DNA from: CALCNS01 sp937897315
Lineage (GTDB): Bacteria > Bacillota > JAAYKD01
Assembly (NCBI GenBank): GCA_036744005.1
Contig: DAINOJ010000007.1
Span: forward strand, 44,172-108,171
DNA: 64,000 bases
Reading direction: 5' to 3'
Every line of letters begins with the position of its first letter. The stretch's first letter is position 1. This document shows positions 26,447 to 34,696 of this stretch, piece by piece. Below the pieces are notes generated by a model that saw only the letters and a program-made list of their open reading frames with translations, was not told where the DNA came from and ran no database searches. The position numbers and the translations under genes were made by a program.

Positions 26447-26973
26447 GCTTTTTCGGTGGGTGGGGCGAGTTCGTCCATGAGAGCGAGGGTGTAGAGTTTG
26501 TGGGCGAAGGCAATCATGCTGCATCGCACCAAGCGGCTCTGCGGCGCGTTAGTCACCGAGGTATCATCAGGTAGCCCCTCTTGCGAGAAGGTCCCCTGCA
26601 AAATATTCTCCAGCTCCCTGCAAAAGTAGTCGTACGCCTGCCCTATGGGAAAACTGCTAATCTGGATTTGTAGCAAATGGTGTATCTCCTGTATGGAGAA
26701 CAGGTTCTTAAAGACCGATATGACAATCAGATAGGCGATGTGCTCGCGACTGTAACGCTTCCGCACCGGTGGTGCAATGAGCTTTTGCTTCACATAGTTA
26801 TTCACCATAGCTGTGGTCAAAATTTTTTCTTTTGAGCCACCTTCCAACGGCTGAAACACCCGCTCAATATAAAAGAGCAGTTGGTCCATATATAAATCAA
26901 TGTCGGGAATTTCGGCAAAGCGCGGCAAATGAAAGGCCAGTATCTTTTCATTGAATGCTTCTGTGGGCAACAT
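26422..26973 (-). CDS. DUF1836 protein (putative regulator)
   Basis: 183 aa from an ATG with GAGGTGATC; the open frame extends upstream only over the promoter region. It matches the DUF1836 pattern: IPDIDLYMDQLLFYIERV, then TTAMVNNYVKQKLIAPPV and RKRYSREHIAYLIVISVFKNLFSI split across the helices. This resembles a MerR-like winged helix (MVNNYVKQKLIAPPVRKRYS). The family is common in Clostridia and Bacilli and is unassigned. It is divergent from degV with facing promoters, so it may regulate degV or itself. Confidence 0.85.
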   Translation of the reverse strand: MLPTEAFNEKILAFHLPRFAEIPDIDLYMDQLLFYIERVFQPLEGGSKEKILTTAMVNNYVKQKLIAPPVRKRYSREHIAYLIVISVFKNLFSIQEIHHLLQIQISSFPIGQAYDYFCRELENILQGTFSQEGLPDDTSVTNAPQSRLVRCSMIAFAHKLYTLALMDELAPPTEKAKPPLHFS

Positions 26974-26988
26974 GATCACCTCATAGGT

Positions 26989-27017
26989 ACTATAAAACAT
27001 TTGGAACCACTCGTCAA
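26989..27017 (-). promoter_or_regulatory. Promoter of the DUF1836 gene
   Basis: On the minus strand TTGACG (27017-27012), a 17-base spacer and TATAGT (26994-26989), 16 bases before the start codon. This makes a very short leader, consistent with transcription starting next to the AGG ribosome site. Confidence 0.7.
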
Positions 27018-27030
27018 GATGAAACTTTTC

Positions 27031-27059
27031 TTGACATAGTACATCATATGATATAAAAT
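27031..27059 (+). promoter_or_regulatory. Promoter of the degV-type gene, with a 10-bp palindrome in the spacer
   Basis: TTGACA (27031-27036), a 17-base spacer and TAAAAT (27054-27059). The spacer contains ATCATATGAT (27043-27052), a perfect palindrome that could be an operator. It lies back-to-back with the DUF1836 promoter. Confidence 0.7.
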
Positions 27060-27100
27060 GATTCACGAAACCAGATAACATCGTAAAGGAGAACAGAACT

Positions 27101-27940
27101 ATGAAGTGGAGTATCGTTACCGATAGCAGCAGCGACATGCTGGCTGAACATGGGTCCTTATTGGAGGTTCCCTTTAGCACAGCACCTTTACGCATTGTCA
27201 TCGGAGAAAAAGAGTATGTCGATCGTGAAGGCGTAGACCTCAAGGCCATGATAGCCGATATGAAAGCAGAGAAAAAGGCTTCCTCCAGTGCCTGCCCTTC
27301 ACCGGAAGACTTTGCTCGTGCCTTCCGCGAAGCCGATTATACACTTTGCATCACCATGACCGGTGCTCTAAGTGCCACCTACCAAAGTGCCATGCTAGCC
27401 CGCAGCCAAGTCATGGACGACTTCCCCGAAAAGCGCATCCATGTGGTCGATTCCAAAGCCACTGCCGGTGTTATGGTCTTACTAGCCCGCAAAGCAGCCG
27501 AACTGATCAGAGCCGACCTACCTTTTGACGAAGCCGCCCAACAACTGGACGCTTATAATAAAACTCTGCGCCTGGTATTTACCATGGCCAGTTACGACAA
27601 CCTAATTAAATCGGGCCGAATGAACGCCTTTGCCGGCATGCTAGCCGGTCACTTGGGCATTCGTGTTGTCGCCATCAACACCCCCGAAGGAGAAATCAGC
27701 ATAATTAAGAAAATCCGTGGCGTTGAAAAAACCATCCAGGCCATGGTCGACTACATGAAAGAAACTCCCAATATTGGTACGCGTTCTGTCGTCATTTCGC
27801 ATTCCAATAACGAAGAGATGGCCCTGCAAGCCAAAGCCATGATCGCCGCTCAATGTGGCATAAAAGACATTACCATTATGACCTGCCAAGCCCTAACCAG
27901 CTTTTACACCATGGGGAACGGAGTGCTAGTCGCTTACTAA
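27101..27940 (+). CDS. DegV family fatty-acid-binding protein
   Basis: 279 aa, normal DegV length. Hallmarks are the N-terminal VTDSSSDM and GKEYVD-like IGEKEYVDREGV, SSACPSPEDFARAF, the T-G-AL-SATYQSA segment (TMTGALSATYQSAMLA) and the lipid-contacting core near SKATAGVMV. In Gram-positive bacteria DegV/FakB proteins present bound fatty acids to the kinase FakA for phospholipid synthesis. No fakA gene is in the window. The start follows AAGGAG. It ends at a strong terminator. Confidence 0.92.
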   Translation: MKWSIVTDSSSDMLAEHGSLLEVPFSTAPLRIVIGEKEYVDREGVDLKAMIADMKAEKKASSSACPSPEDFARAFREADYTLCITMTGALSATYQSAMLARSQVMDDFPEKRIHVVDSKATAGVMVLLARKAAELIRADLPFDEAAQQLDAYNKTLRLVFTMASYDNLIKSGRMNAFAGMLAGHLGIRVVAINTPEGEISIIKKIRGVEKTIQAMVDYMKETPNIGTRSVVISHSNNEEMALQAKAMIAAQCGIKDITIMTCQALTSFYTMGNGVLVAY

Positions 27941-27975
27941 AAACCAGATAGCCTAAACGCCCCTTTGTACAATCC

Positions 27976-28015
27976 AACATCCTCTACCCGAATCGTAGGT
28001 AGAGGATGTTTTTTT
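27976..28015 (+). terminator. Terminator after the degV-type gene
   Basis: A 13-bp perfect stem (27976-27988 with 27998-28010) and seven T's. It lies between convergent genes. Confidence 0.9.
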
Positions 28016-28019
28016 ACTT

Positions 28020-30179
28020 CTATAAATTTTTCGTATTCATCACACGAGTGGCATTTAAAATGGCAATGACCGCCACACCCACATCGGCAAACACAGCTTC
28101 CCACATGGTTGCATGCCCGGAAGCCCCTAACAATAAGAACAATCCCTTCACACCCAAAGCAAAAGCGATGTTCTGCACCACAATCACCCTAGTCTTTTTG
28201 GCAATCTTTATGGCCGTCGCGATTTTCGAAGGCTCATCCGTCATAATCACGATATCGGCGGCTTCAATGGCGGCGTCGGAACCGAGCCCTCCCATGGCAA
28301 TGCCAATATCGGCTCTGGCCAAAACAGGTGCATCGTTGATTCCATCTCCTACAAACACCAACTTACCCTTTTTGCCCTTTTGGGCGTCGAGCTGTTCTAG
28401 TTTTTCTACTTTATCTGCCGGCAACAACTCCGCATGTACCTCCGAGATACCCAAGCTACGTCCAATTTCCTCTCCCACCGCTTTGGTATCCCCGGTCAAC
28501 ATCGCAATTTTGCGAACTCCGGCTTGTTTCAAAGCCGCAATCCCTTCTGCCGCATCCTTCTTCACTTCATCGGAAATCACCAAGTATCCGGCATATACAC
28601 CTTCTACGGCCAAGTGCACCACCGTGCCCAGCGAAGCGACCGGCGCAAATTCAACCTCGTACTGCTCCATTAAGCGACCATTCCCGGCCAAGACCGCTTG
28701 CCCATCTACCACAGCAGAGATCCCTTGCCCGGCAATCTCCACCACTTCGCTAACCCGATTTGACTCAATCAGCTTGCCGTAGGCTTTGCCAATCGAAACC
28801 GCAATGGGGTGGGTGGAGTAGCTTTCAGTCAGCGCTGCAAGCTCCAGCAACTCATCCGAGCTCCTACCTACCGGTTCAATGCTCGTGACTTGGAAAACCC
28901 CTTTGGTTAAGGTGCCGGTTTTGTCAAAAATGACGGTGTCAACATCGTTCAATGCTTCTAAGTAGTTGCTTCCCTTGACCAAAATCCCCCGTTTGGAAGC
29001 CCCGCCAATCCCTCCAAAAAAGCTTAAGGGGATAGAAATCACCAACGCGCACGGACATGAAATCACCAAGAAAATTAAGGCACGGTATATCCAATCGGAG
29101 AACAAGGCACCAGGAATCACCAAAGGCGGAATCACAGCCACCGCGAGTGCTCCAAATACCACGGCCGGGGTATAGTAGCGGGCAAACTTGGAAATGAAGT
29201 GCTCGGTTTGCGCTTTGCGACTACCTGCATTCTGCACCAAGTCTAAGATCTTCGCCACCGTCGACTCGCCAAAGGTTTTACTAACTTCTATGGTTAACAC
29301 ACCACTCTGATTAATAAATCCGCTCAATGCATCGCTGCCCACTTCAATATCACGAGGTAACGATTCTCCGGTTAAGGCAGAGGTATCCACACTGGAACTG
29401 CCAGAGACGACCTTGCCGTCCAGCGGAATTTTTTCTCCGGGCTTCACCATAATGATGTCCCCTACGCGAACCTCTTCGGGAGAAACTCTTCTCCAACTCT
29501 CACCCACTTGCACGTTCGCATAGTCCGGTCGAATGTCCATGAGCGCTCGTATGGAACGTCGAGACCGATTCACCGCAAAATCCTGGAACAACTCGCCGAT
29601 GAGGTAAAACAACATTACCCCGACGCCTTCGGGGTATTCTCCCACAAAAAACGCGCCAATGGTAGCAATGGTCATCAAGAAGTTTTCACTAAAAACTTGC
29701 CCACGCAAGATCCCTTTCCAGGCTCTCGCTACCACACTGTAACCGACAATGACATAACTAAGCAAAAAAATTGCCAATTCAGCCGCGCTTGAAACATCAA
29801 GGAGCAAACCCGCCACAAAAATGGAACCACCCACCACCAGCTTCGCGATCTCCAACTTTTGCTTGCCGGTCATGCCATGTTCGTGGTCGTGTTCCTCTTC
29901 TAAGCCGTGTTCGTGTGCATGGTCATGCTCTTCTATAGCCCAATTGCGTACCGGCGCTTTATTCTCATGCAGTACCTGCACATCGGGTTCCAGCATTTTT
30001 ACAATTTGCTCCACTTTGGGATAAAGTTCTTTTATGTCTTCACCGGTATGCATGGTGAGTTTCTTACTTAAAAAATCGAAGGTAGCACTCTGCATGTTGG
30101 GCAACCCGGCAACCATACTCTCAATCAGCGTGGCACAGTGTGCACAATTTAACCCCTCTAAAATCAAAACCTTCTCCAT
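28020..30179 (-). CDS. Heavy-metal P1B-type ATPase (Zn/Cd/Pb class)
   Basis: 719 aa. An N-terminal HMA domain carries GLNCAHC (residues 9-15). A histidine-rich linker (EEHDHAHEHGLEEEHDHEHG) follows near residue 84-103, then the eight-helix transport core with the CPC metal site (SCPCALVIS), DKTGTLTKG (phosphorylated Asp), TGES, and GDGINDAP. The CPC context followed by IPLSFFGGIG fits the CadA/ZntA (P1B-2) class exporting Zn, Cd and Pb, not copper. It has its own promoter with a palindromic operator. The start follows AGAGGGG. Confidence 0.93.
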   Translation of the reverse strand: MEKVLILEGLNCAHCATLIESMVAGLPNMQSATFDFLSKKLTMHTGEDIKELYPKVEQIVKMLEPDVQVLHENKAPVRNWAIEEHDHAHEHGLEEEHDHEHGMTGKQKLEIAKLVVGGSIFVAGLLLDVSSAAELAIFLLSYVIVGYSVVARAWKGILRGQVFSENFLMTIATIGAFFVGEYPEGVGVMLFYLIGELFQDFAVNRSRRSIRALMDIRPDYANVQVGESWRRVSPEEVRVGDIIMVKPGEKIPLDGKVVSGSSSVDTSALTGESLPRDIEVGSDALSGFINQSGVLTIEVSKTFGESTVAKILDLVQNAGSRKAQTEHFISKFARYYTPAVVFGALAVAVIPPLVIPGALFSDWIYRALIFLVISCPCALVISIPLSFFGGIGGASKRGILVKGSNYLEALNDVDTVIFDKTGTLTKGVFQVTSIEPVGRSSDELLELAALTESYSTHPIAVSIGKAYGKLIESNRVSEVVEIAGQGISAVVDGQAVLAGNGRLMEQYEVEFAPVASLGTVVHLAVEGVYAGYLVISDEVKKDAAEGIAALKQAGVRKIAMLTGDTKAVGEEIGRSLGISEVHAELLPADKVEKLEQLDAQKGKKGKLVFVGDGINDAPVLARADIGIAMGGLGSDAAIEAADIVIMTDEPSKIATAIKIAKKTRVIVVQNIAFALGVKGLFLLLGASGHATMWEAVFADVGVAVIAILNATRVMNTKNL

Positions 30180-30220
30180 AGGAAACCCCTCTTTCTAGTT
30201 TCTTATGTTCTTCTAAACCT

Positions 30221-30250
30221 ATTATACTTGAGCAACTGCTCAAGTGTCAA
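30221..30250 (-). promoter_or_regulatory. Metal-ATPase promoter with ArsR/SmtB-type operator in the spacer
   Basis: On the minus strand TTGACA (30250-30245), an 18-base spacer and TATAAT (30226-30221). The palindrome ACTTGAGCA-N2-TGCTCAAGT (30226-30245) fills the whole spacer. Its TGAGCA..TGCTCA core resembles ArsR/SmtB-family operators, so a metal-released repressor is expected. No regulator gene is adjacent; the ArsR-type gene at the window start is one candidate (inference). Confidence 0.8.
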
Positions 30251-30347
30251 GCACTATGAACCATCCTATAAAAAAGATTGTACTTTCCCAAAATACGAAA
30301 GTAGAGTATACTAAAACCATGAAAACCGAAGGGAAGAGGAGATGGAC

Positions 30348-31526
30348 ATGGCTAAAGTTTTTTTGAAACGCGACCGCCGGAAACGCCTGGAGCAAGGGCA
30401 TCCGTGGGTATATAATAATGAAATCGTACGCACCGAGGGGGATTTGTCGCCCGGTTGCGATGTGGAAATCGTGAATCACAACGGGGTTTTCTTGGCTATG
30501 GGGTATTATAACCAAAACAGCGTCATCACGGTACGGGTGACCGGCTACGAACAAGGGCGAACCCTGGATCGTTCCGTCATTGTCAATCGCATGCAGGCTG
30601 CCAAGGCCTGGCGTGAAGCCCGTATGCCCGACGAAGAGAATTGCCGCTTGCTCTTTGGTGAAGCCGATTTTCTACCCGGCTTGGTGGTGGACCGCTTTGA
30701 TACTACCCTGGTTGTGCAAATATTGACCATGGGTATGGAAGTTCGCCTCGACGATATCCTTTTTGCCCTGCGTGAAGTCTATGCTCCGGAGTATATCTTT
30801 CTTCGCAACGACGCTTCGGTGCGCAAACTCGAGGGATGCAGTCTCTACACTAAGTGGGCCGAGAAAGATGGCCCTGCGCAAGTGCAAATCACCGAAAATG
30901 GCTTGAAATTTATGGTCGATATTGTGGAAGGACAAAAGACCGGCTACTTCTACGACCAAAAAACCAACCGCGCTGCCTTAAAAAATCTGGTAAAAGGAAA
31001 ATCGGTGCTCGATTGCTTTTGTCATACCGGTTCTTTCGCCATTCACGCCGCACACTACGGTGCAAGCAAGGTTGAAGCCACCGACATCTCCGGTTTGGCC
31101 ATAGAACAAGCACAAATCAACGCTAAACTCAACGGTTACGCCGACCGCATTGCCTTTTCGGAAGCCAATGCCTTTGACTTGCTAAAACAATATACCCAAG
31201 AGAATCGCCGCTATGATGTGGTCATTTTAGATCCACCCGCCTTTGCCAAAAACAAATCCAGTGTGGAAGGTGCGTATCGCGGTTATAAAGAGATCAACTT
31301 AAGAGGCATGAAACTGCTAAATCCCGGTGGCTACCTCATGACCAACTCCTGCTCTTTCCACATGAGCGAAGAATTGTTCCGCGAAATGCTCACCGAAGCC
31401 TCCACCGATGCCAAACTACGTTTCCGCTTGGTTGAATGGCGTAGCCAAGCACCCGATCACCCACAAATCGTGGGCTACCCCGAAAGCCATTACCTAAAGA
31501 ACATCATCTTACAACTGGTCGATTAA
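30348..31526 (+). CDS. RlmI/RlmK-like class I rRNA (cytosine-5) methyltransferase
   Basis: 392 aa. The N-terminal PUA domain (KVFLKRDRRKRLEQGHPWVYNNEI cut by family pattern GHPWVY) and an EEHD-like middle precede a Rossmann methyltransferase domain. That domain has VLDCFCHTGSFAIHAA (SAM motif I), VEATDISGLAIEQA, and the catalytic motif LDPPAFAKNK; TNSCSFHMS carries the second cysteine. Bacterial relatives methylate 23S rRNA cytosine. The start at 30348 is preferred because AGGAG is six bases upstream; an ATG at 30342 abuts it. Confidence 0.9.
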   Translation: MAKVFLKRDRRKRLEQGHPWVYNNEIVRTEGDLSPGCDVEIVNHNGVFLAMGYYNQNSVITVRVTGYEQGRTLDRSVIVNRMQAAKAWREARMPDEENCRLLFGEADFLPGLVVDRFDTTLVVQILTMGMEVRLDDILFALREVYAPEYIFLRNDASVRKLEGCSLYTKWAEKDGPAQVQITENGLKFMVDIVEGQKTGYFYDQKTNRAALKNLVKGKSVLDCFCHTGSFAIHAAHYGASKVEATDISGLAIEQAQINAKLNGYADRIAFSEANAFDLLKQYTQENRRYDVVILDPPAFAKNKSSVEGAYRGYKEINLRGMKLLNPGGYLMTNSCSFHMSEELFREMLTEASTDAKLRFRLVEWRSQAPDHPQIVGYPESHYLKNIILQLVD

Positions 31527-31553
31527 CATCGTCACTCGAGAGGGGGAGGAACC

Positions 31554-32279
31554 ATGATTCCGGTAAAAGATAGCATTCGTGCGCGGCGTTGGCCGGTGGT
31601 CACCCTGTTACTCATGGGGTTGAACATCCTCATTTTTGTCTGGACCCTTGGCTTTTCTACCCGCGAACTCATGTTGTGGAATCGAAGTTTCGGGATGACA
31701 CCCATCTTCTTTCAGGAAGGACAGCCTTGGGGCTGGCATGGTATGTTTCCGGTGTGGGGCACCATGCTCACCTCGCAGTTTTTGCATGGTAGTTGGAGTC
31801 ACCTGTTAGGAAATATGCTCTACCTTTGGATCTTTGGGGATAATGTGGAAGACCACCTGGGCAGAGGGCGCTTTTTACTGGTGTATTTGCTCAGCGGAGT
31901 GGCAGGTAATCTGGTGCAACTTTGGAGTGAACCATACTCTACCGTAACCGTCATCGGGGCCAGTGGAGCCATTGCTGGGGTCTTGGGGGCATACTTCCTC
32001 ATGTTTCCGCATGCCAAGGTGCGCACCATTATACCCATTTTCATCTTTTTCTTATTTCCAATTAGTGTACCTGCAGTCATATATTTAGGCGTCTGGTTCC
32101 TCATGCAGATTTTGTACAGCAAATCCATGTTAGCAGGAGGCAGCCAAAATGTGGCCTACTTGGCTCACGTGGGAGGGTTTGTGGTCGGTGCTGCCGTGGG
32201 ATATTGGTATAATCGCACCCATCCACCCGAACCCGAAATTCTCGATATTGTAGACGATGTTTTTCCAGAGGGGCCTTAG
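31554..32279 (+). CDS. Rhomboid family intramembrane serine protease
   Basis: 241 aa, six-helix rhomboid core. The catalytic serine is in GASGAIAG and the catalytic histidine in AHVGGFVVG. The HGSWSHLLGNMLYLWIFG segment is the family's second helix (H-x-x-x-N). The N-terminal IPVKDS is typical of a Bacillota/Chloroflexi subgroup. It cleaves transmembrane substrates, identity unknown. It lies 27 bases after the methyltransferase gene with an AGGGGGAGG site, so the two are probably co-transcribed. Confidence 0.93.
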   Translation: MIPVKDSIRARRWPVVTLLLMGLNILIFVWTLGFSTRELMLWNRSFGMTPIFFQEGQPWGWHGMFPVWGTMLTSQFLHGSWSHLLGNMLYLWIFGDNVEDHLGRGRFLLVYLLSGVAGNLVQLWSEPYSTVTVIGASGAIAGVLGAYFLMFPHAKVRTIIPIFIFFLFPISVPAVIYLGVWFLMQILYSKSMLAGGSQNVAYLAHVGGFVVGAAVGYWYNRTHPPEPEILDIVDDVFPEGP

Positions 32280-32374
32280 CCTGACTGATTTGTTACAGTA
32301 AAGAACAAGCAAAAAACTCCCTTTGGATAATATAATCTAGTTTAGAATTATACTAAGGTGTGTCAGCTGTATTT

Positions 32375-32474
32375 NNNNNNNNNNNNNNNNNNNNNNNNNN
32401 NNNNNNNNNNNNNNNNNNNNNNNNNNNNNNNNNNNNNNNNNNNNNNNNNNNNNNNNNNNNNNNNNNNNNNNNNN
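32375..32474. other. Assembly gap of 100 N
   Basis: Exactly 100 undetermined bases, the customary placeholder for a scaffold gap of unknown size. The true sequence between the rhomboid gene and the ctsR promoter is unknown. The 95 bases before the gap hold no clear gene. Confidence 0.97.
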
Positions 32475-32503
32475 ATTTCGGCATCCTTTTTTTATCTTTC
32501 CTC

Positions 32504-32532
32504 TTGACAACCTCATTCCTCAAAGTTATAAT
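32504..32532 (+). promoter_or_regulatory. SigmaA-type promoter of the ctsR operon
   Basis: TTGACA (32504-32509), a 17-base spacer and TATAAT (32527-32532): full consensus at both boxes. Such a strong promoter needs the CtsR repressor site directly downstream. Confidence 0.9.
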
Positions 32533-32541
32533 AATCTTGAA

Positions 32542-32558
32542 GGTCAAAGATAGTCAAA
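32542..32558 (+). promoter_or_regulatory. CtsR box
   Basis: The heptamer direct repeat GGTCAAA (32542-32548), a 3-base gap and AGTCAAA (32552-32558) match the known CtsR operator (A/GGTCAAANANA/GGTCAAA). It overlaps the expected transcription start, so CtsR binding blocks the operon until heat or protein stress. Confidence 0.95.
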
Positions 32559-32577
32559 GTCAGAAGGAGGAGTTCAC

Positions 32578-33051
32578 ATGACCCTAGCGGACATTATTGA
32601 GCAATACCTAAGAACGCTGGTGGAAGAATCGGACTCCACCACCGTCGAGATCATCCGTAGCAACGTGGCGGAGCACTTTTCTTGCGTTCCCTCACAAATT
32701 AACTATGTGTTAACCACTCGTTTCACACCGGAGCGAGGTTTTTTGGTGGAGAGTCGACGCGGTGGCGGGGGTCATGTTCGCATTACCCGATTGCAATTCG
32801 CCGACAAAACAACTCATTGGTCCGATCAAATTCTTAGAGCCTTGCCCACGAAAATCGATATGGATAGTGCGTTACACATTTGTGATCGTCTGGTAGACGA
32901 AGAGGTGATTACCCTTCGCGAGCGGGCCATTATGCAAGCGGTCTTGGGTAGGGGCACTCAGGAATTACCACCTGCAGTGCGCGACGAGGTTCGAGCGATG
33001 CTCTTGCGTCACATGATTATATCACTCTTAAGCAGCGAAGCCGAAGAGTAA
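32578..33051 (+). CDS. ctsR: CtsR, repressor of class III stress genes
   Basis: 157 aa, normal CtsR length. The winged helix-turn-helix is evident (LADIIEQYL, VEIIRSNVAEHFSCVPSQIN), with the conserved RGFLVESRRGGGGHVRI, whose glycine-rich wing (RGGGG) is the thermosensor and minor-groove contact known from Bacillus. The C-terminal domain holds the McsB contact region. The AAGGAGGAG site is six bases before the ATG. First gene of ctsR-mcsA-mcsB-clpC, under its own box. Confidence 0.96.
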   Translation: MTLADIIEQYLRTLVEESDSTTVEIIRSNVAEHFSCVPSQINYVLTTRFTPERGFLVESRRGGGGHVRITRLQFADKTTHWSDQILRALPTKIDMDSALHICDRLVDEEVITLRERAIMQAVLGRGTQELPPAVRDEVRAMLLRHMIISLLSSEAEE

Positions 33052-33068
33052 GAAAGGGGAGATACTTC

Positions 33069-33602
33069 ATGCTATGTCAGGAATGTCAAAAAAATCAGGC
33101 CAACATTCATTTTACCAAAATGGTCAACGGGCAAAAAACCGAAACGCATTTGTGTGAAGTCTGCGCCGCCAAACACGGTCCATTTAACATTAGCATTGGA
33201 TTACCCTTACCATTTTCCATTCATAACCTTTTATCGGGTCTCATGCAAGAAGAAGACTCGGCAGCGGTCGAAAGTAATGTGGCAAGTCAAAGTCTCACCT
33301 GCCCACAGTGTGGTATGAGTTATTCCCAATTTCGTCGTCAAGGGCGTTTTGGTTGCCCCACTTGCTACGAAACCTTCGATACCAAGCTCGAACCCTTAAT
33401 GAATCGCATTCATGGCAGTGCTCACCACGATGGTAAAGTGCCATTGCGGGGAGGCAAAGGATTGGAACATCGACGCCGTCTAGAAGACCTCAAAGGCAAG
33501 CTACTGCAAGCAGTAGCCAAAGAGGCCTTTGAAGAAGCCGCCAAGTTACGAGACGAAATCAAGCGCTTAAGCACCGAGCAAGGGGAGGGAACGACATGCT
33601 AA
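33069..33602 (+). CDS. mcsA: McsA, zinc-finger activator of the arginine kinase
   Basis: 177 aa. Four CxxC pairs are visible: CQEC (3-6), CEVC (29-32), CPQC and CPTC, expected to bind two zincs. The C-terminus has a UVR motif coiled region (KGKLLQAVAKEAFEEAAKLR). It stimulates McsB and stabilises CtsR binding in Bacillus. The last seven bases overlap the mcsB start, indicating coupled translation. Confidence 0.95.
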   Translation: MLCQECQKNQANIHFTKMVNGQKTETHLCEVCAAKHGPFNISIGLPLPFSIHNLLSGLMQEEDSAAVESNVASQSLTCPQCGMSYSQFRRQGRFGCPTCYETFDTKLEPLMNRIHGSAHHDGKVPLRGGKGLEHRRRLEDLKGKLLQAVAKEAFEEAAKLRDEIKRLSTEQGEGTTC

Positions 33603-34678
33603 AAACCATGCCTTGGCAAACCCCACAAGCGTACTGGATGCAAGAAGGGCCCGATCAAGATGTGATTCTTTCTACACGCATCCGCTTGGCGCGCAACATT
33701 AGCGGTTTGCCGTATCCGAATTTTCAAACCGAAGAGAACGCACAAACCTTGTTACAAGAGGTGGAGGCCCTTATTCCGCTCTTAGAAGAAAGAACCGCCA
33801 ATCGCTGGCAACTTTTTCGCCTAAGTCAACTCAACGAAGCGCAAAAGAGTATTCTGGTCGATAAACACCTCATGAGCCCTAACTTAAACGAACGTACCTC
33901 TCAAGCCGGGCTGCTCTTGCGTGAAGATGAAGCGGTGAGCATTATGGTCAACGAAGAAGATCACTTGCGCATTCAAGTCTTGTTCAGCGGGCTACAATTG
34001 GACGCTGCGTGGCAATTGGCCAATACTCTGGATGATTTGCTGGAAAGCCGCCTAGATTTTGCTTTTAGCGATCGTTACGGGTATAAGACGGCATGCCCCA
34101 CCAATGCCGGTACCGGCTTACGAGCTTCGGTGATGGTTCATTTACCTGCTTTAGCCATGAGCCAGAAAATTGCACCTTTAATTAACGGTATTCATCAGCT
34201 GGGGATGGTAGCCCGGGGAATTTATGGGGAAGGTACAGAAGCCGTGGGTGATGTCTACCAGATTTCCAACCAAATCTCCATGGGAAAACCCGAAAAAGAA
34301 ATTCTGGCCGGGTTACAAGCCATCGTTAAGCAATTGGTGTCCGAAGAGCGTCAAGCTCGTCGCTTGTTAGCCGAACGCATCCCCTTGCAGTTGCGCGATA
34401 AAGTAGGTCGTACTTTGGGTGCGGTTCAAAACTCCTACCTTATGCAAAGCCAGGAAGCCGTCAAACGCTGGAGCGATTTGCGCTTAGGAGTGGAATTGAA
34501 CCTTTTGGAATATGTTAGTTATGATCAACTCAACCGCCTTATGGTCCAATTACAAGGTGGTTGGCTCAACCAAGTAGCCTCTGCCACAGAGAATCTGACC
34601 CCCGAACAACGCGATGTGCTTCGAGCCAAGCTCTTACGAGAAGAAATGCAAGAAGCCGTCATGCGAAATATGAAATAA
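33596..34678 (+). CDS. mcsB: McsB, protein arginine kinase
   Basis: 360 aa, phosphagen-kinase fold. Visible are ILSTRIRLARNISGLPYPN near residue 24, VNEEDHLRIQ (catalytic loop), CPTNAGTGLRASVMVHLP (nucleotide-binding arginine and catalytic region), and GEGTEAVGDVYQISNQ. McsB phosphorylates arginines on misfolded proteins and on CtsR, marking them for ClpCP. It overlaps mcsA and is followed 18 bases later by clpC. Confidence 0.96.
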   Translation: MLKTMPWQTPQAYWMQEGPDQDVILSTRIRLARNISGLPYPNFQTEENAQTLLQEVEALIPLLEERTANRWQLFRLSQLNEAQKSILVDKHLMSPNLNERTSQAGLLLREDEAVSIMVNEEDHLRIQVLFSGLQLDAAWQLANTLDDLLESRLDFAFSDRYGYKTACPTNAGTGLRASVMVHLPALAMSQKIAPLINGIHQLGMVARGIYGEGTEAVGDVYQISNQISMGKPEKEILAGLQAIVKQLVSEERQARRLLAERIPLQLRDKVGRTLGAVQNSYLMQSQEAVKRWSDLRLGVELNLLEYVSYDQLNRLMVQLQGGWLNQVASATENLTPEQRDVLRAKLLREEMQEAVMRNMK

Positions 34679-34696
34679 ATATAGGAGGTTTTTTCA

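Noticed and set aside
28006..28782. Long open frame (258 codons) antisense to the P-type ATPase gene
   Set aside because: Composition is Ser/Ala/Pro/Thr-rich as expected from the complement of an ATPase core. The sense strand has a complete set of P-ATPase motifs.
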